Source: Flavobacterium frigoritolerans | GTDB lineage: Bacteria > Bacteroidota > Bacteroidia > Flavobacteriales > Flavobacteriaceae | NCBI RefSeq assembly: GCF_025847275.1 | Contig: NZ_JAOZEV010000003.1 | Location: forward strand, 124,001-188,000 | Length of the DNA stretch: 64,000 bases | Reading direction: 5' to 3' | Notes under the pieces: model-generated | Seen by the model: only the letters and a program-made list of their open reading frames with translations | What the model was told of the DNA's origin: nothing | Databases searched by the model: none | Shown: positions 1-8,130 of the stretch, in pieces | How positions within the stretch are numbered: the first letter of the stretch is position 1 | Layout: each line of letters starts with the position of its first letter | Program-made: the position numbers and the translations under genes

Positions 1-75
1 GAACAAAGGGACAAAGCTTAGATTCAGTTTGTAAAATCTCTGAACCTTTGCAACTTTGTGCCTTTGCACCTTTAT
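1..75. repeat. Short CTTTG-rich intergenic repeat
   Basis: The 75 bases before the end of argF' contain several imperfect copies of an 8-9 base unit of the form CCTTTGCA or ACTTTGTG, at about 46-73. No reading frame can be supported here. Similar units rich in GCAAAG (the complement of CTTTGC) occur in the repeats at 2011-2182, so this is probably part of a low-complexity intergenic repeat family. The next arginine genes would be expected to the left, outside the window. Confidence 0.4.
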
Positions 76-1023
76 TTATAACTTCTTTAGAATCTTTTGC
101 AACACTAATTGCGCTGAATATGTTCTGTTATTTGCTTGCTCGATTACGATTGAATTTTCGCCATCCAAAACTTCATCACTCACAATTACATTACGACGAA
201 CTGGAAGACAATGCATAAATTTTCCGTTGTTTGTTAATGCCATTTTTTCGGCAGTAACTGTCCACGTTGGATCTATATTGGTTACTTTTCCATAATCATT
301 AAAATTACTCCAGTTTTTCACATATACAAAATCAGCATTTTCGAATGCTTTATCTTGATCATATTCAATTTTGCAGTCTTTTGTTATTTCTGGGCTCAAT
401 TCATAACCTTCAGGATGCGTAATTACAAAATCCATATTCTTTTGCATTTGCATCATCTCTACAAATGAATTAGCAACTGCCTGAGGTAAAGCCTTAGGAT
501 GTGGCGCCCAAGAAAGGACTACTTTGGGTCTATGTTTGGTTTTATATTCTTCCATTGTAATTGCATCTGCCAAAGACTGCATCGGATGACGAACTGCACT
601 TTCCATATTTACAATAGGTACTGTTGCATATTTTATGAATCCTGAAATAACAGTTTCAGCATAATCTTTTTCTTTATTTTCTAAACCTGCAAAAGCACGA
701 ATCGCAATAATATCACAATACTGTGAGACTACTTCTGCTGCTTCTTTGATATGTTCTGAAGCACCCGAATTCATAATTGCTCCATCTTCGAACTCTAACG
801 TCCATCCTTCATTGGTAAAATTCATTACCATTACATTCATTCCTAAGTTTAAAGCTGCTTTTTGAGTACTCAAACGCGTTCTTAAACTAGGATTAAAAAA
901 TAACATTCCTAAGGTTTTATTCCTACCTAAGTGTTGGTTTTTTAGTGGTTTTTTCTTGATTTTTAACGCACTCTTAACCCATTTTGATAATGAGTTGATA
1001 TCTTGAATTGAAATATAATTCAT
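76..1023 (-). CDS. argF': N-acyl-ornithine carbamoyltransferase (ArgF' type)
   Basis: Transfers the carbamoyl group of carbamoyl phosphate to an N-acylated ornithine (acetyl- or succinyl-ornithine), giving acylcitrulline; this is the variant arginine pathway of Bacteroidota and Xanthomonas. At 315 residues it has the usual length. The carbamoyl-phosphate motif is SLRTR at residues 46-50, and the HCLP signature is at 271-274 followed by VRRN. The family resemblance is to the Bacteroides succinylornithine enzyme rather than to ordinary ornithine carbamoyltransferase. The residue I align with the acyl-selecting proline (Pro90) of that enzyme is serine here, so acetyl versus succinyl cannot be decided. 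It is the last gene of the visible minus-strand arg/pro run, 149 bases after proB. Confidence 0.93.
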   Translation of the reverse strand: MNYISIQDINSLSKWVKSALKIKKKPLKNQHLGRNKTLGMLFFNPSLRTRLSTQKAALNLGMNVMVMNFTNEGWTLEFEDGAIMNSGASEHIKEAAEVVSQYCDIIAIRAFAGLENKEKDYAETVISGFIKYATVPIVNMESAVRHPMQSLADAITMEEYKTKHRPKVVLSWAPHPKALPQAVANSFVEMMQMQKNMDFVITHPEGYELSPEITKDCKIEYDQDKAFENADFVYVKNWSNFNDYGKVTNIDPTWTVTAEKMALTNNGKFMHCLPVRRNVIVSDEVLDGENSIVIEQANNRTYSAQLVLQKILKKL

Positions 1024-1172
1024 AGTTTTTTGTTTAATCGGTTAATCGTTTTTTGTTTAATCGGCTTAGCAACTAAACAAACCTAACTTATATACTTTTT
1101 CTGAAAAGAACGTTTCGTAATGCTTTCTTTTTAATCGATTAAACAAATTAACGATTAAACAAATAAACATTC
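1024..1172. repeat. Inverted repeat between proB and argF'
   Basis: The gap holds two copies of a unit containing GTTTAATCG on one side (about 1031-1062) and its inverted counterpart, CGATTAAACAAA plus CGATTAAACAAA, on the other (about 1135-1162). The two arms are imperfect complements and could fold into a long hairpin in the operon transcript. No gene is seen. Either an intergenic repeat or an mRNA processing/stability hairpin. Confidence 0.5.
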
Positions 1173-1934
1173 CTACACAATCTTAGTAAAAGGGATTTCG
1201 TTTTTTAATGCTTTTAATATAAAATTATCTTCTAATCCGTTTACGATCCAAGTTTCGATATTTGCTGCTTTAGCGATTGCCGCTGCTTCAATCTTGGATT
1301 GCATTCCTCCTGTTCCGTGTGACGACTTAGATTCTCCTATTTCTTTTTCTAAAAGCTGTAAATCATTCACTAAGGCTATCGTTTCTGGCACTTCATCATG
1401 AATAGATGCTTTCGTATAAATTCCGCTTGTGTTTGTAGCGATTATCAAAATATCTACATTTAATAAAACGGCTGTCAATGCTGCTAATTTATCGTTATCT
1501 CCAAACTGAATTTCGTCGGTTGCAACAGTATCATTTTCATTAATAATCGGAATGTAATTGTTCTCGACCAAAACATTTATTGTATTTACAATATTGATTT
1601 TGGATTGTTCTTTTTCAAAATCAGAATAGGACAACAAACATTGCGAGGTCAATAAACCTAAATCGCTAAAGTTCTCATGGAAAATCCGCATTAAATGGGG
1701 TTGCCCTATCGAAGCCAAAGCTTGTTTTACAATAATTTCCTTGCCATTGCTCTCTAGTTTTACAAATTGTTTCGCCGCTGCAATAGCTCCTGAACTTACA
1801 ATTACAAATTCATATTTGTCATTTAAAGCGGCAATTTGCATTCCAATATCCTCAATCTTCCCTCTCGAAATATGATTGGTTTCTTTGGTTAACGTATTGC
1901 TTCCAATTTTTAATAAAATCCTTTTTTTAGTCAT
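1173..1934 (-). CDS. proB: Glutamate 5-kinase
   Basis: Phosphorylates L-glutamate with ATP to glutamyl-5-phosphate, the first step of proline synthesis in the cytoplasm. The amino-acid-kinase fold is visible as LLKIGSNTL near residues 7-15, SSGAIAA at 48-54, and a substrate/nucleotide segment INENDTVATDEIQFGDND. At 253 residues it is the short form without the C-terminal PUA domain found in Escherichia coli ProB (about 367 residues). It lies between proA and argF', so proline and arginine genes are mixed in one run and share glutamate as precursor. The start ATG directly follows a short A-rich region. The product assignment is firm. Confidence 0.94.
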   Translation of the reverse strand: MTKKRILLKIGSNTLTKETNHISRGKIEDIGMQIAALNDKYEFVIVSSGAIAAAKQFVKLESNGKEIIVKQALASIGQPHLMRIFHENFSDLGLLTSQCLLSYSDFEKEQSKINIVNTINVLVENNYIPIINENDTVATDEIQFGDNDKLAALTAVLLNVDILIIATNTSGIYTKASIHDEVPETIALVNDLQLLEKEIGESKSSHGTGGMQSKIEAAAIAKAANIETWIVNGLEDNFILKALKNEIPFTKIV

Positions 1935-2010
1935 TTTTTTTAAGTGGCTAAGGTTTTGAGTTACTAAGATTCTAAGTTTTTTATATTGTAAATTTTCTTT
2001 TACCGCAAAG

Positions 2011-2182
2011 GCGCAAGGTTTTTTTTATGTTGTAAACCTTTATAAACGCAAAGTTCGCAAAGCTTTGTCTATAATTAAATTCCAATTTTTAAAATCCAAA
2101 TTCCAAAAATCTAAAATTAACCGAAAATAGCGCAAGGTTTTTTTATGTTGTAAACCTTTATAAACGCAAATTTCGCAAAGCT
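2011..2182. repeat. Two direct copies of a 53-54 bp hairpin repeat
   Basis: Two nearly identical units lie at 2011-2064 and 2130-2182, in the proA-proB gap. Each begins GCGCAAGG, carries a perfect 7-base inverted repeat AAGGTTT / AAACCTT around a short T-rich loop, and ends with GCAAAG-TTCGCAAAGC-like sequence. They differ by one T in the run and about one base elsewhere. No coding potential is seen in the 293-bp gap. Probably a dispersed Flavobacterium intergenic repeat. Confidence 0.7.
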
Positions 2183-2227
2183 ATATCTGAAATCTAAAAT
2201 CGTTAATCATCAATCTAAGAAGTCTAA

Positions 2228-3424
2228 TTATCTAATTTGCCCTTCTCCGTAAATATACCACTTATTGGTAACCAGATGTTGCAATCCGATGGGTCCCCGC
2301 TGATGTAATTTATCAGTACTTATAGCCAATTCTCCACCTAAACCAAGTTGTCCTCCATCGGTAAATCGAGTCGAAGCATTATGATAAACTGCTGCAGCAT
2401 CTATTGATTCCATAAATTCTTGGGCAACAGCATTGTTTCTTGTAATAATTGCTGCTGAATGTCCGCCACAATATTTATTGATTTTTGCGATAGCTTCCTG
2501 TTCTGAATCGATTGTTCCTAATACAATTTTATAATCCAAAAATTCTTCATACCAGATATCTTCGTCTTTCAAAACAGTAGTATTTGCAAAAGATTCTAGT
2601 GTTTTATCTACAATAATCTCAACTTTTGATTCATCTAATCCCTCTATTAAAATGGCTAGAAAACCTTCAAAATTTGGCAATCGTGAATCTATTAAAACCT
2701 TATCTATCGCATTACAAGCTGAGATTTTAGATGTTTTTGCATTCAAGATTACTTTCAATGCGATATCTGTATCTGCTTCTTTATGAACGTAAACAAAATT
2801 ATTCCCGCGGCCACTTACAATTACTGGACAAGTAGCATGGGCTTTTACAAACTCTATTAACTTTTCACCACCACGAGGTACAATTAAATCTACTTTTTGT
2901 GTTGGCTTTTCTAAAAAAGCTTGTGTTTCTTGCCGATTAAAATTTAAATATTCAACCCATTCTGTCGAAACATTATTCTCGGTTAAAGCTTGATGCCATA
3001 GACTTACAATCTTTAAGTTTGATTTTAATGCTTCTTTTCCACCCTTAAGCAAAATTTTATTTCCTGATTTAAAAGCAATTCCTCCAGCTTCGATAGTTAC
3101 ATCGGGTCTTGATTCATAAATAATTAATATCGTACCAAAAGCTGCTGTTTTATTACTGACTTTAATTCCATTTTCATGTACAAAATGAAACCTTTCTACA
3201 CCAACCGGATCTTCTTGAGATACCAACTGATTTAATGACAGAATCATTTCATCAATCTTGTTGTTATCGACTTTTAAACGTTCCTTCATGGCTAAATCGG
3301 CGCCATTGTAAGCGGCTAGATCAGCTTGATTCGTCAGAATAATTTGGTTTCTTTCTTCTTCAACAAGCTTTGCCATCGAGAGTAAAACCAAATTTCGCTT
3401 TTCAATTGATAATTGGTGGTTCAT
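2228..3424 (-). CDS. proA: Glutamate-5-semialdehyde dehydrogenase
   Basis: NADPH-dependent reduction of glutamyl-5-phosphate to glutamate-5-semialdehyde, second step of proline synthesis. The aldehyde-dehydrogenase-type catalytic cysteine is C237, in the segment KISACNAID. The preceding segment VPRGGEKLI near 182-190 and the ESRPDV motif near 104-109 are typical of ProA. Its 398 residues are slightly shorter than the E. coli enzyme (417). The gene sits between argD and proB in the minus-strand operon, which fits a ProB-ProA channel for the unstable acyl phosphate. Confidence 0.95.
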   Translation of the reverse strand: MNHQLSIEKRNLVLLSMAKLVEEERNQIILTNQADLAAYNGADLAMKERLKVDNNKIDEMILSLNQLVSQEDPVGVERFHFVHENGIKVSNKTAAFGTILIIYESRPDVTIEAGGIAFKSGNKILLKGGKEALKSNLKIVSLWHQALTENNVSTEWVEYLNFNRQETQAFLEKPTQKVDLIVPRGGEKLIEFVKAHATCPVIVSGRGNNFVYVHKEADTDIALKVILNAKTSKISACNAIDKVLIDSRLPNFEGFLAILIEGLDESKVEIIVDKTLESFANTTVLKDEDIWYEEFLDYKIVLGTIDSEQEAIAKINKYCGGHSAAIITRNNAVAQEFMESIDAAAVYHNASTRFTDGGQLGLGGELAISTDKLHQRGPIGLQHLVTNKWYIYGEGQIR

Positions 3425-3477
3425 AATTTTTATAGTTGGTTGTTTGGTAGTTGTTGTATGTAGTTAGCAATAAAAAA

Positions 3478-4617
3478 CTAATGTCCTAATTCGGCTAAAC
3501 TCTCTTTTAATGCAACAATGAATGTATCTATATCTGATTTTTTTACAGTTAATGATGGTAAAATTCTTAATAGATTCTTATTGTTGGCACTTCCTGTAAA
3601 AATATGTTTCTCTACAATTAATTTTTTGCGAAGCGCACCGATTTCAAAATCAAATTCTACACCTAACATCAATCCTCTTCCTTTTACTTTTATGATTTGA
3701 GGTACTTGCTTAATTTGCTCAAAAAAGTAAGCAGAAACTTCGTTTACATTATCCTGTAATTTCAGCTTTTCCATTACATCCAAAACTGCAATTCCTGCCG
3801 CACAAGATAAATGGCTTCCCCCGAAAGTAGTTCCTAATAATCCGAAACTTGCTTCAAATTCTGGCGAAATTAAAATAGCTCCAACCGGAAAACCATTCCC
3901 CATTCCTTTTGCCACCGAAATAATGTCGGCTTTGATATTATGATGCTGGTATGCAAAAAACTTTCCGCTTCTTCCGTAACCTGATTGTACTTCGTCTAAA
4001 ATTAAAACTGCACCGTGTTTTTCACAAGCTTTTTCTAAAGCCTGAAAAAATTCGGTTGTCCCTTCGTCCAAACCACCTACTCCTTGAATTCCTTCGATAA
4101 TAACACTAGAAACATCCCCTTTTTCAAGTTCAGCTTCTACTAATTCGATAGCATTAAGAGGCAAGAAAGTAACTACTTGTTGTGCATTTATTGGAGCTAC
4201 AATCTTTTTGTTATCTGTAACTGCAACTGCTGCTGAAGTTCTTCCGTGAAAAGAATTATGAAAAGCGATAACTCTTGATTTTCCGTTATGAAAAGAAGCT
4301 AGTTTCAATGCATTTTCATTTGCTTCTGCTCCTGAACTGCATAAAAACAATTCATAATCTTCTAATCCTGAAAGCTTCCCTAATTTCTCAGCTAATTCTA
4401 CCTGCAAAGGATTCTGAATTGCATTAGAATAAAAACCTAAATTATCTAATTGATTTTTAAGTTTCGATACATAATCTGGTTGTGTGTGCCCAATAGAAAT
4501 TACTCCATGACCACCATATAAATCTAAATACTCTACTCCGTTATTATCTGTAATTGTGCAATCCAATGCTTTTACAGGTGTTATATCATAAAGTGGGTAT
4601 ACGTTAAATAAATTCAT
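3478..4617 (-). CDS. argD: Acylornithine aminotransferase
   Basis: PLP-dependent class III aminotransferase that converts N-acylglutamate semialdehyde to N-acylornithine. The PLP lysine is K237 in SVAKGMGNGFP, and the cofactor aspartate is D208 in ILDEVQSGYGR. The CSSGAEANE segment at 93-101 binds the phosphate. Its 379 residues match the family. The flanking argC and argF' support ArgD over ornithine aminotransferase (RocD), which is closely related. It precedes proA by 53 bases and follows argC after a gap filled by a palindromic repeat. Confidence 0.9.
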   Translation of the reverse strand: MNLFNVYPLYDITPVKALDCTITDNNGVEYLDLYGGHGVISIGHTQPDYVSKLKNQLDNLGFYSNAIQNPLQVELAEKLGKLSGLEDYELFLCSSGAEANENALKLASFHNGKSRVIAFHNSFHGRTSAAVAVTDNKKIVAPINAQQVVTFLPLNAIELVEAELEKGDVSSVIIEGIQGVGGLDEGTTEFFQALEKACEKHGAVLILDEVQSGYGRSGKFFAYQHHNIKADIISVAKGMGNGFPVGAILISPEFEASFGLLGTTFGGSHLSCAAGIAVLDVMEKLKLQDNVNEVSAYFFEQIKQVPQIIKVKGRGLMLGVEFDFEIGALRKKLIVEKHIFTGSANNKNLLRILPSLTVKKSDIDTFIVALKESLAELGH

Positions 4618-4635
4618 GTCTTCTTTTTTTATTTT

Positions 4636-4762
4636 GTTTCAGGTTTCAGTTTTCAAGTTATGTATAGAACGTGAAACTTCAAACTCGAAACTAGTTTAAG
4701 TTTCAGTATTCATATTTCAAGTTACGCACTGAGCGTGGAACTTGTAACTTTAAACCTGAAAC
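4636..4762. repeat. Paired palindromic repeat in the argC-argD gap
   Basis: Two 24-base arms at 4636-4659 and 4739-4762 are imperfect inverted copies; both contain GTTTCAGGTTT or its complement and CAAGTT or its complement. Inside, the unit TTTCAAGTTA...CGTG-AACTT occurs twice (about 4652-4679 and 4715-4743), so the region is also a direct repeat of two palindromes. The whole can fold as one long hairpin in the operon mRNA. No reading frame is seen. Confidence 0.65.
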
Positions 4763-4770
4763 AATTTTTT

Positions 4771-5748
4771 CTAAAATCCGCTTGGTTTCAAATGTAAACC
4801 TATTGTTTCTGGTAATCCAAACATTAAATTCATATTTTGAATTGCTTGTCCAGAAGCTCCTTTGGTTAAGTTATCAATTATTGAAGTAATCAATATCCGA
4901 TTTCCTTTTTTAGTTAAACTAATAATACATTTGTTCGTTTGTACAACCTGTTTCATATTGATATTGGTTGTAGTAACTGTTACAAACGGTTCATTTTTAT
5001 AAAAATCTTCATATTTTGCTACGATTTCATCAAAGCTATCTTCTACAGTAGTGTATAATGTTGCGAAAATTCCTCTTGCAAAGTCTCCTCTATTCGGAAT
5101 AAACAACAACTCATTTGAATAAGCTGCCTGTAATTGATTTACACTTTGATTTATCTCTCCTAAATGCTGATGATCAAATGCTTTATAATGCGACATATTA
5201 TTTGACCTCCAACTAAAATGCGTTGTTTCTGAAGGACTTACACCTGCTCCGGTACTTCCTGTTGTAGCATTAATATGTATGTCATTTTCTAAAAGCTGAT
5301 TTTTTGCTAAGGGTAATAATGCTAATTGAATTGCTGTAGCAAAACAACCCGGATTGGCAATATAATTTGCTTTTTTAATAGCCGTTTTATTCAATTCTGG
5401 CAATCCATAAACGAATTGTTTTCCATCAAAATTTGAATCTTCAGTCAATCTAAAATCATTTCCTAAATCAATAATTTTAGTGTGACCTGCAAATTTGTTT
5501 TTTTGTAAAAATGAAATAGACTTTCCATGACCTAAACATAAAAATAATACATTTACATCTGGGTTAATTGCATCGGTAAAATCCATTTCAATATCTCCCA
5601 ATAAATCGTGATGTGCTACAGATAATGGCTTACCTGCATTAGTTGTACTGTACACAAAATCGATATTCACATTAGGGTGATACATCAATATTCTTATCAA
5701 TTCCCCAGCTGTATAGCCCGAACCGCCTATTATTCCAACATTAATCAT
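4771..5748 (-). CDS. argC: N-acetyl-gamma-glutamyl-phosphate reductase
   Basis: NADPH-dependent reduction of N-acylglutamyl phosphate to the semialdehyde, third step of arginine synthesis. The Rossmann motif GGSGYTAGEL starts at residue 8 and the catalytic cysteine is C135 in NPGCFATA. The motif TGSTGAG follows in the middle of the protein. Its 325 residues fit the family. Its start codon overlaps the end of argG by 8 bases, indicating translational coupling, so argG and argC form one transcriptional unit. Confidence 0.96.
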   Translation of the reverse strand: MINVGIIGGSGYTAGELIRILMYHPNVNIDFVYSTTNAGKPLSVAHHDLLGDIEMDFTDAINPDVNVLFLCLGHGKSISFLQKNKFAGHTKIIDLGNDFRLTEDSNFDGKQFVYGLPELNKTAIKKANYIANPGCFATAIQLALLPLAKNQLLENDIHINATTGSTGAGVSPSETTHFSWRSNNMSHYKAFDHQHLGEINQSVNQLQAAYSNELLFIPNRGDFARGIFATLYTTVEDSFDEIVAKYEDFYKNEPFVTVTTTNINMKQVVQTNKCIISLTKKGNRILITSIIDNLTKGASGQAIQNMNLMFGLPETIGLHLKPSGF

Positions 5749-6934
5749 AATCTAAGTGATTTACGGATGAAAATATATTTTGAGCATTTCCTAAAATCTT
5801 AATAAATCCTTTGGCATCATCAGATGTCCAGGCATTGTTCATTTCTCCATATTGGCCAAATCCTGTATTCATTAAATCATTATCTGATTCAATTCCGTCA
5901 AGCGAAAAGTGATATGGTTTTAATGAAACAATTACAGTTCCATTTACTGTTTTTTGAGTATCTTCAAGGAAAGCTTCAATATTACGCATTACAGGATCCA
6001 AAAACTGACCTTCATGAAATAACATTCCGTACCAGTTTCCTAGTTGTTCTTTCCAATATTGTTGCCATTTACCTAGTGTATGTTTCTCTAATAAATGGTG
6101 TGCTTTTATAATTATTAATGGTGCAGCTGCTTCAAAACCAACTCTTCCTTTAATTCCAATAATAGTATCTCCTACGTGAATATCTCTACCAATTGCATAA
6201 GCATTAGCCAATTTTTCTAAGATAACAATATTTTTGGTTGGCGTATTTTTAATGTTATTTACACCTACTAATTCTCCTTTTTCAAATTGTAAAGTTACCT
6301 TCTCTTCGCCATCTTTTTCTAATTGCGATGGATATGCTTCACTTGGTAAAGCTTGGTTAGAAGTTAAGGTTTCTTTTCCTCCTACACTCGTTCCCCAAAG
6401 TCCTTTATTGATAGAATATTGTGCTTTTTCCCAAGAATAATGTACTCCATTTTTTTGTAAATAGTCAACTTCCTCTTGTCTTGACAATTTTAAATCTCTA
6501 ATTGGAGTAATAATTTCAATTTCAGGAGCAATTGTCTGAAAAATCAAATCAAATCTAATCTGATCATTTCCTGCTCCTGTACTTCCGTGTGCAATTGCCT
6601 CTGCTCCTACTTTTTTAGCATATTTTATTGCTTCAATAGCTTGAAAAACACGTTCGGCACTTACAGATAATGGATATGTATTATTTTTTAGCACATTTCC
6701 GTAAATCAAATATTTTATAGCTTTATCATAGTATTTATCTACGATTGTAAGATTTGCATGCTGTGCACTTCCTAATTCGTAAGCTCTTTCTTCAATAGCA
6801 TTTAATTCTTCTTCATCGAAACCTCCTGTATTAATAAGTACAGTGTGGACTTCATATCCTTTTTCATTTTTTAAATATTTAAGGCAGTACGAAGTATCTA
6901 ATCCTCCGCTATAAGCTAATACAACTTTTTTCAT
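5741..6934 (-). CDS. argG: Argininosuccinate synthase
   Basis: Condenses citrulline and aspartate, using ATP, into argininosuccinate. The N-terminal PP-loop AYSGGLDTS spans residues 7-15. Further typical segments are GSTGAGNDQIRF near 118-129 and the KGLWGTSVGG stretch. The product is 397 residues, the usual length for type I ArgG. It is the second gene of the operon: only 4 bases separate it from the GNAT gene upstream, and it overlaps argC downstream. Confidence 0.96.
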   Translation of the reverse strand: MKKVVLAYSGGLDTSYCLKYLKNEKGYEVHTVLINTGGFDEEELNAIEERAYELGSAQHANLTIVDKYYDKAIKYLIYGNVLKNNTYPLSVSAERVFQAIEAIKYAKKVGAEAIAHGSTGAGNDQIRFDLIFQTIAPEIEIITPIRDLKLSRQEEVDYLQKNGVHYSWEKAQYSINKGLWGTSVGGKETLTSNQALPSEAYPSQLEKDGEEKVTLQFEKGELVGVNNIKNTPTKNIVILEKLANAYAIGRDIHVGDTIIGIKGRVGFEAAAPLIIIKAHHLLEKHTLGKWQQYWKEQLGNWYGMLFHEGQFLDPVMRNIEAFLEDTQKTVNGTVIVSLKPYHFSLDGIESDNDLMNTGFGQYGEMNNAWTSDDAKGFIKILGNAQNIFSSVNHLDYD

Positions 6935-6938
6935 AATT

Positions 6939-7556
6939 TTATTTTTTTAAGAAAAGGGCTTGTTTAATTGATTTTAATCTATTGAGTACTTTTACGTTAA
7001 ATGGATGTTTTGGTGGATCTTTTTGTTTTTCTTTTGGATCGTACAACATTCCTGTACATAAGCACATTTTATTTTCTTTACTTTTTAATATTTCATAATT
7101 CGTACAAGTTTTGCAACCTGCCCAAAAGCTTGGATCACTTGTAAGTTCTGAGAAAGGAACTGGTTTATATCCTAAATCTGAATTAATTTTCATAACAGCA
7201 AGACCTGTTGTGATGCCAAATATTTTAGCATCTGGAAACTTTTCTAATGAATAATCAAAAACTTTTGATTTGATTTTTTTAGCTAAACCTAAGTTTCTAT
7301 AATCAGGATGTACTATCAATCCAGAATGAGCCACAAACTTGCCATGCTGCCAGCTTTCGATATAACAAAACCCTGCAAATTTACCATCTGCCAAAGCGAT
7401 CAAAGCATCTCTATTCTCCATTTTTTTCTGAATATATTCTGGAGTTCTTTTAGCAATTCCGGTACCTCTCAATAAGGCAGACGACTCTATGGTATCGCAA
7501 ATTTCTTGCGCATATTTATAATGTTCTTCTTGTGTTACAACAATAGAGATCTTCAT
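6939..7556 (-). CDS. GNAT acetyltransferase heading the arginine operon (candidate N-acylglutamate synthase)
   Basis: A GNAT-fold protein of 205 residues when started at the ATG at 7556 (MKISIVV...). An upstream in-frame start at 7664 would add 36 residues without conserved character and is less likely. The acyl-CoA region is visible as GLIVHPDYRNLGLAKKI, followed by FGITTGLAVMKINSDLGY. The C-terminal third has an unusual cysteine cluster, C-x2-C ... C-x-C, in GCKTCTNYE and MCLCTGML. It is the first gene of the arg operon, 4 bases from argG. No classical ArgA or ArgJ is visible, so position and fold make it a candidate for the first acylation of glutamate. That role is inference; the GNAT assignment is firm. 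Confidence 0.8.
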   Translation of the reverse strand: MKISIVVTQEEHYKYAQEICDTIESSALLRGTGIAKRTPEYIQKKMENRDALIALADGKFAGFCYIESWQHGKFVAHSGLIVHPDYRNLGLAKKIKSKVFDYSLEKFPDAKIFGITTGLAVMKINSDLGYKPVPFSELTSDPSFWAGCKTCTNYEILKSKENKMCLCTGMLYDPKEKQKDPPKHPFNVKVLNRLKSIKQALFLKK

Positions 7557-7696
7557 TTCAATAGTTGAAGTTAGGGTTAAAAAATAAAACATAATTTTTT
7601 TTCTGAAACCCAAGAGTTGCTTCAGCAAAGCTAAATAAAAAATACGTAAAACCCTTAATATCAAAAACTTGACATTGAGATAATTTTAAATAAAAT

Positions 7697-7850
7697 GTAC
7701 TTCTAGGATGTGTTTGTCCAAAGGACAACTTAGGTAATTTCAAAACAAAAAAATGAATATAAATAAATACGACGAAAAACTCTTTTGAATACTATAGAGA
7801 TAGCATCCGTACTTCGGGAGAAGTAGCAGGCGAGTTTGTCCGTGACAAAG
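7697..7850 (-). promoter_or_regulatory. Two related hairpin units in the arg leader
   Basis: On the plus strand both units contain GTACTTC, then AGG, then GTTTGTCC, and end in a small hairpin with GACAA: unit A 7697-7728, unit B 7809-7850. Unit B has an extra hairpin with a 4-base GGGA loop between the two blocks. Being inside the leader of the arg operon they could act in regulation, or they may simply be copies of a dispersed repeat. No match to a riboswitch class I know. Confidence 0.4.
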
Positions 7851-7883
7851 AAGTTATATGTAAACTTATTTTATTCATCGATG

Positions 7884-7911
7884 CAAATTTACATCTTTTT
7901 TTCAATTACAA
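7884..7911 (-). promoter_or_regulatory. Promoter of the arginine/proline operon
   Basis: On the minus strand TTG (7909-7911) is followed after 17 bases by TAAATTTG (7884-7891), an exact match to the Bacteroidota -7 element TAnnTTTG with the -33 TTG. Transcription would begin near 7877, leaving a leader of about 320 nt before the GNAT gene. Confidence 0.65.
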
Positions 7912-8016
7912 TACGTAATTTGAATTTTCTAACATTTTTTTAATATAATGTTGTTTTTGTAGATTTATCGCATTACAACAATTAAATTCTAAACAAAATT
8001 TAAACTTTTAATAAAA

Positions 8017-8053
8017 AAAACGGCTATTTAAGTTATACTCAAATAGCCGTTTT
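8017..8053 (-). terminator. Terminator of the M1 peptidase gene
   Basis: Perfect 13-base inverted repeat AAAACGGCTATTT (8017-8029) and its complement (8041-8053) with an 11-base loop. On the minus strand it is followed by a run of T (complement of 8013-8020). It lies 78 bases after the peptidase stop codon. Confidence 0.9.
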
Positions 8054-8130
8054 TAATAATTCACATCTTTTAAAGCTCTTTAAAAAAGCTTATAAGCGTT
8101 ATTTTTAATCTAAAAAAATTTAAATTCAGA

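Larger units (their letters stand above)
7557..8016. other. Non-coding leader and promoter region of the arginine operon
   Basis: About 460 bases without a supportable gene. From the promoter at 7884-7911 to the ATG at 7556 the transcript would have a leader of about 320 nt. It contains three perfect small inverted repeats: 7714-7728 (TTGTCC-AAA-GGACAA), 7810-7825 (TACTTC-GGGA-GAAGTA) and 7835-7849 (TTTGTC-CGT-GACAAA), written on the plus strand. A short minus-strand frame at 7558-7743 ends one base before the GNAT start but looks non-coding. The remainder is AT-rich. Confidence 0.55.

Noticed and set aside
7558..7743. Minus-strand 61-codon frame ending one base before the GNAT start, possible leader peptide
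   Set aside because: No run of arginine codons, composition like AT-rich non-coding DNA, and it crosses the hairpin unit at 7697-7728.
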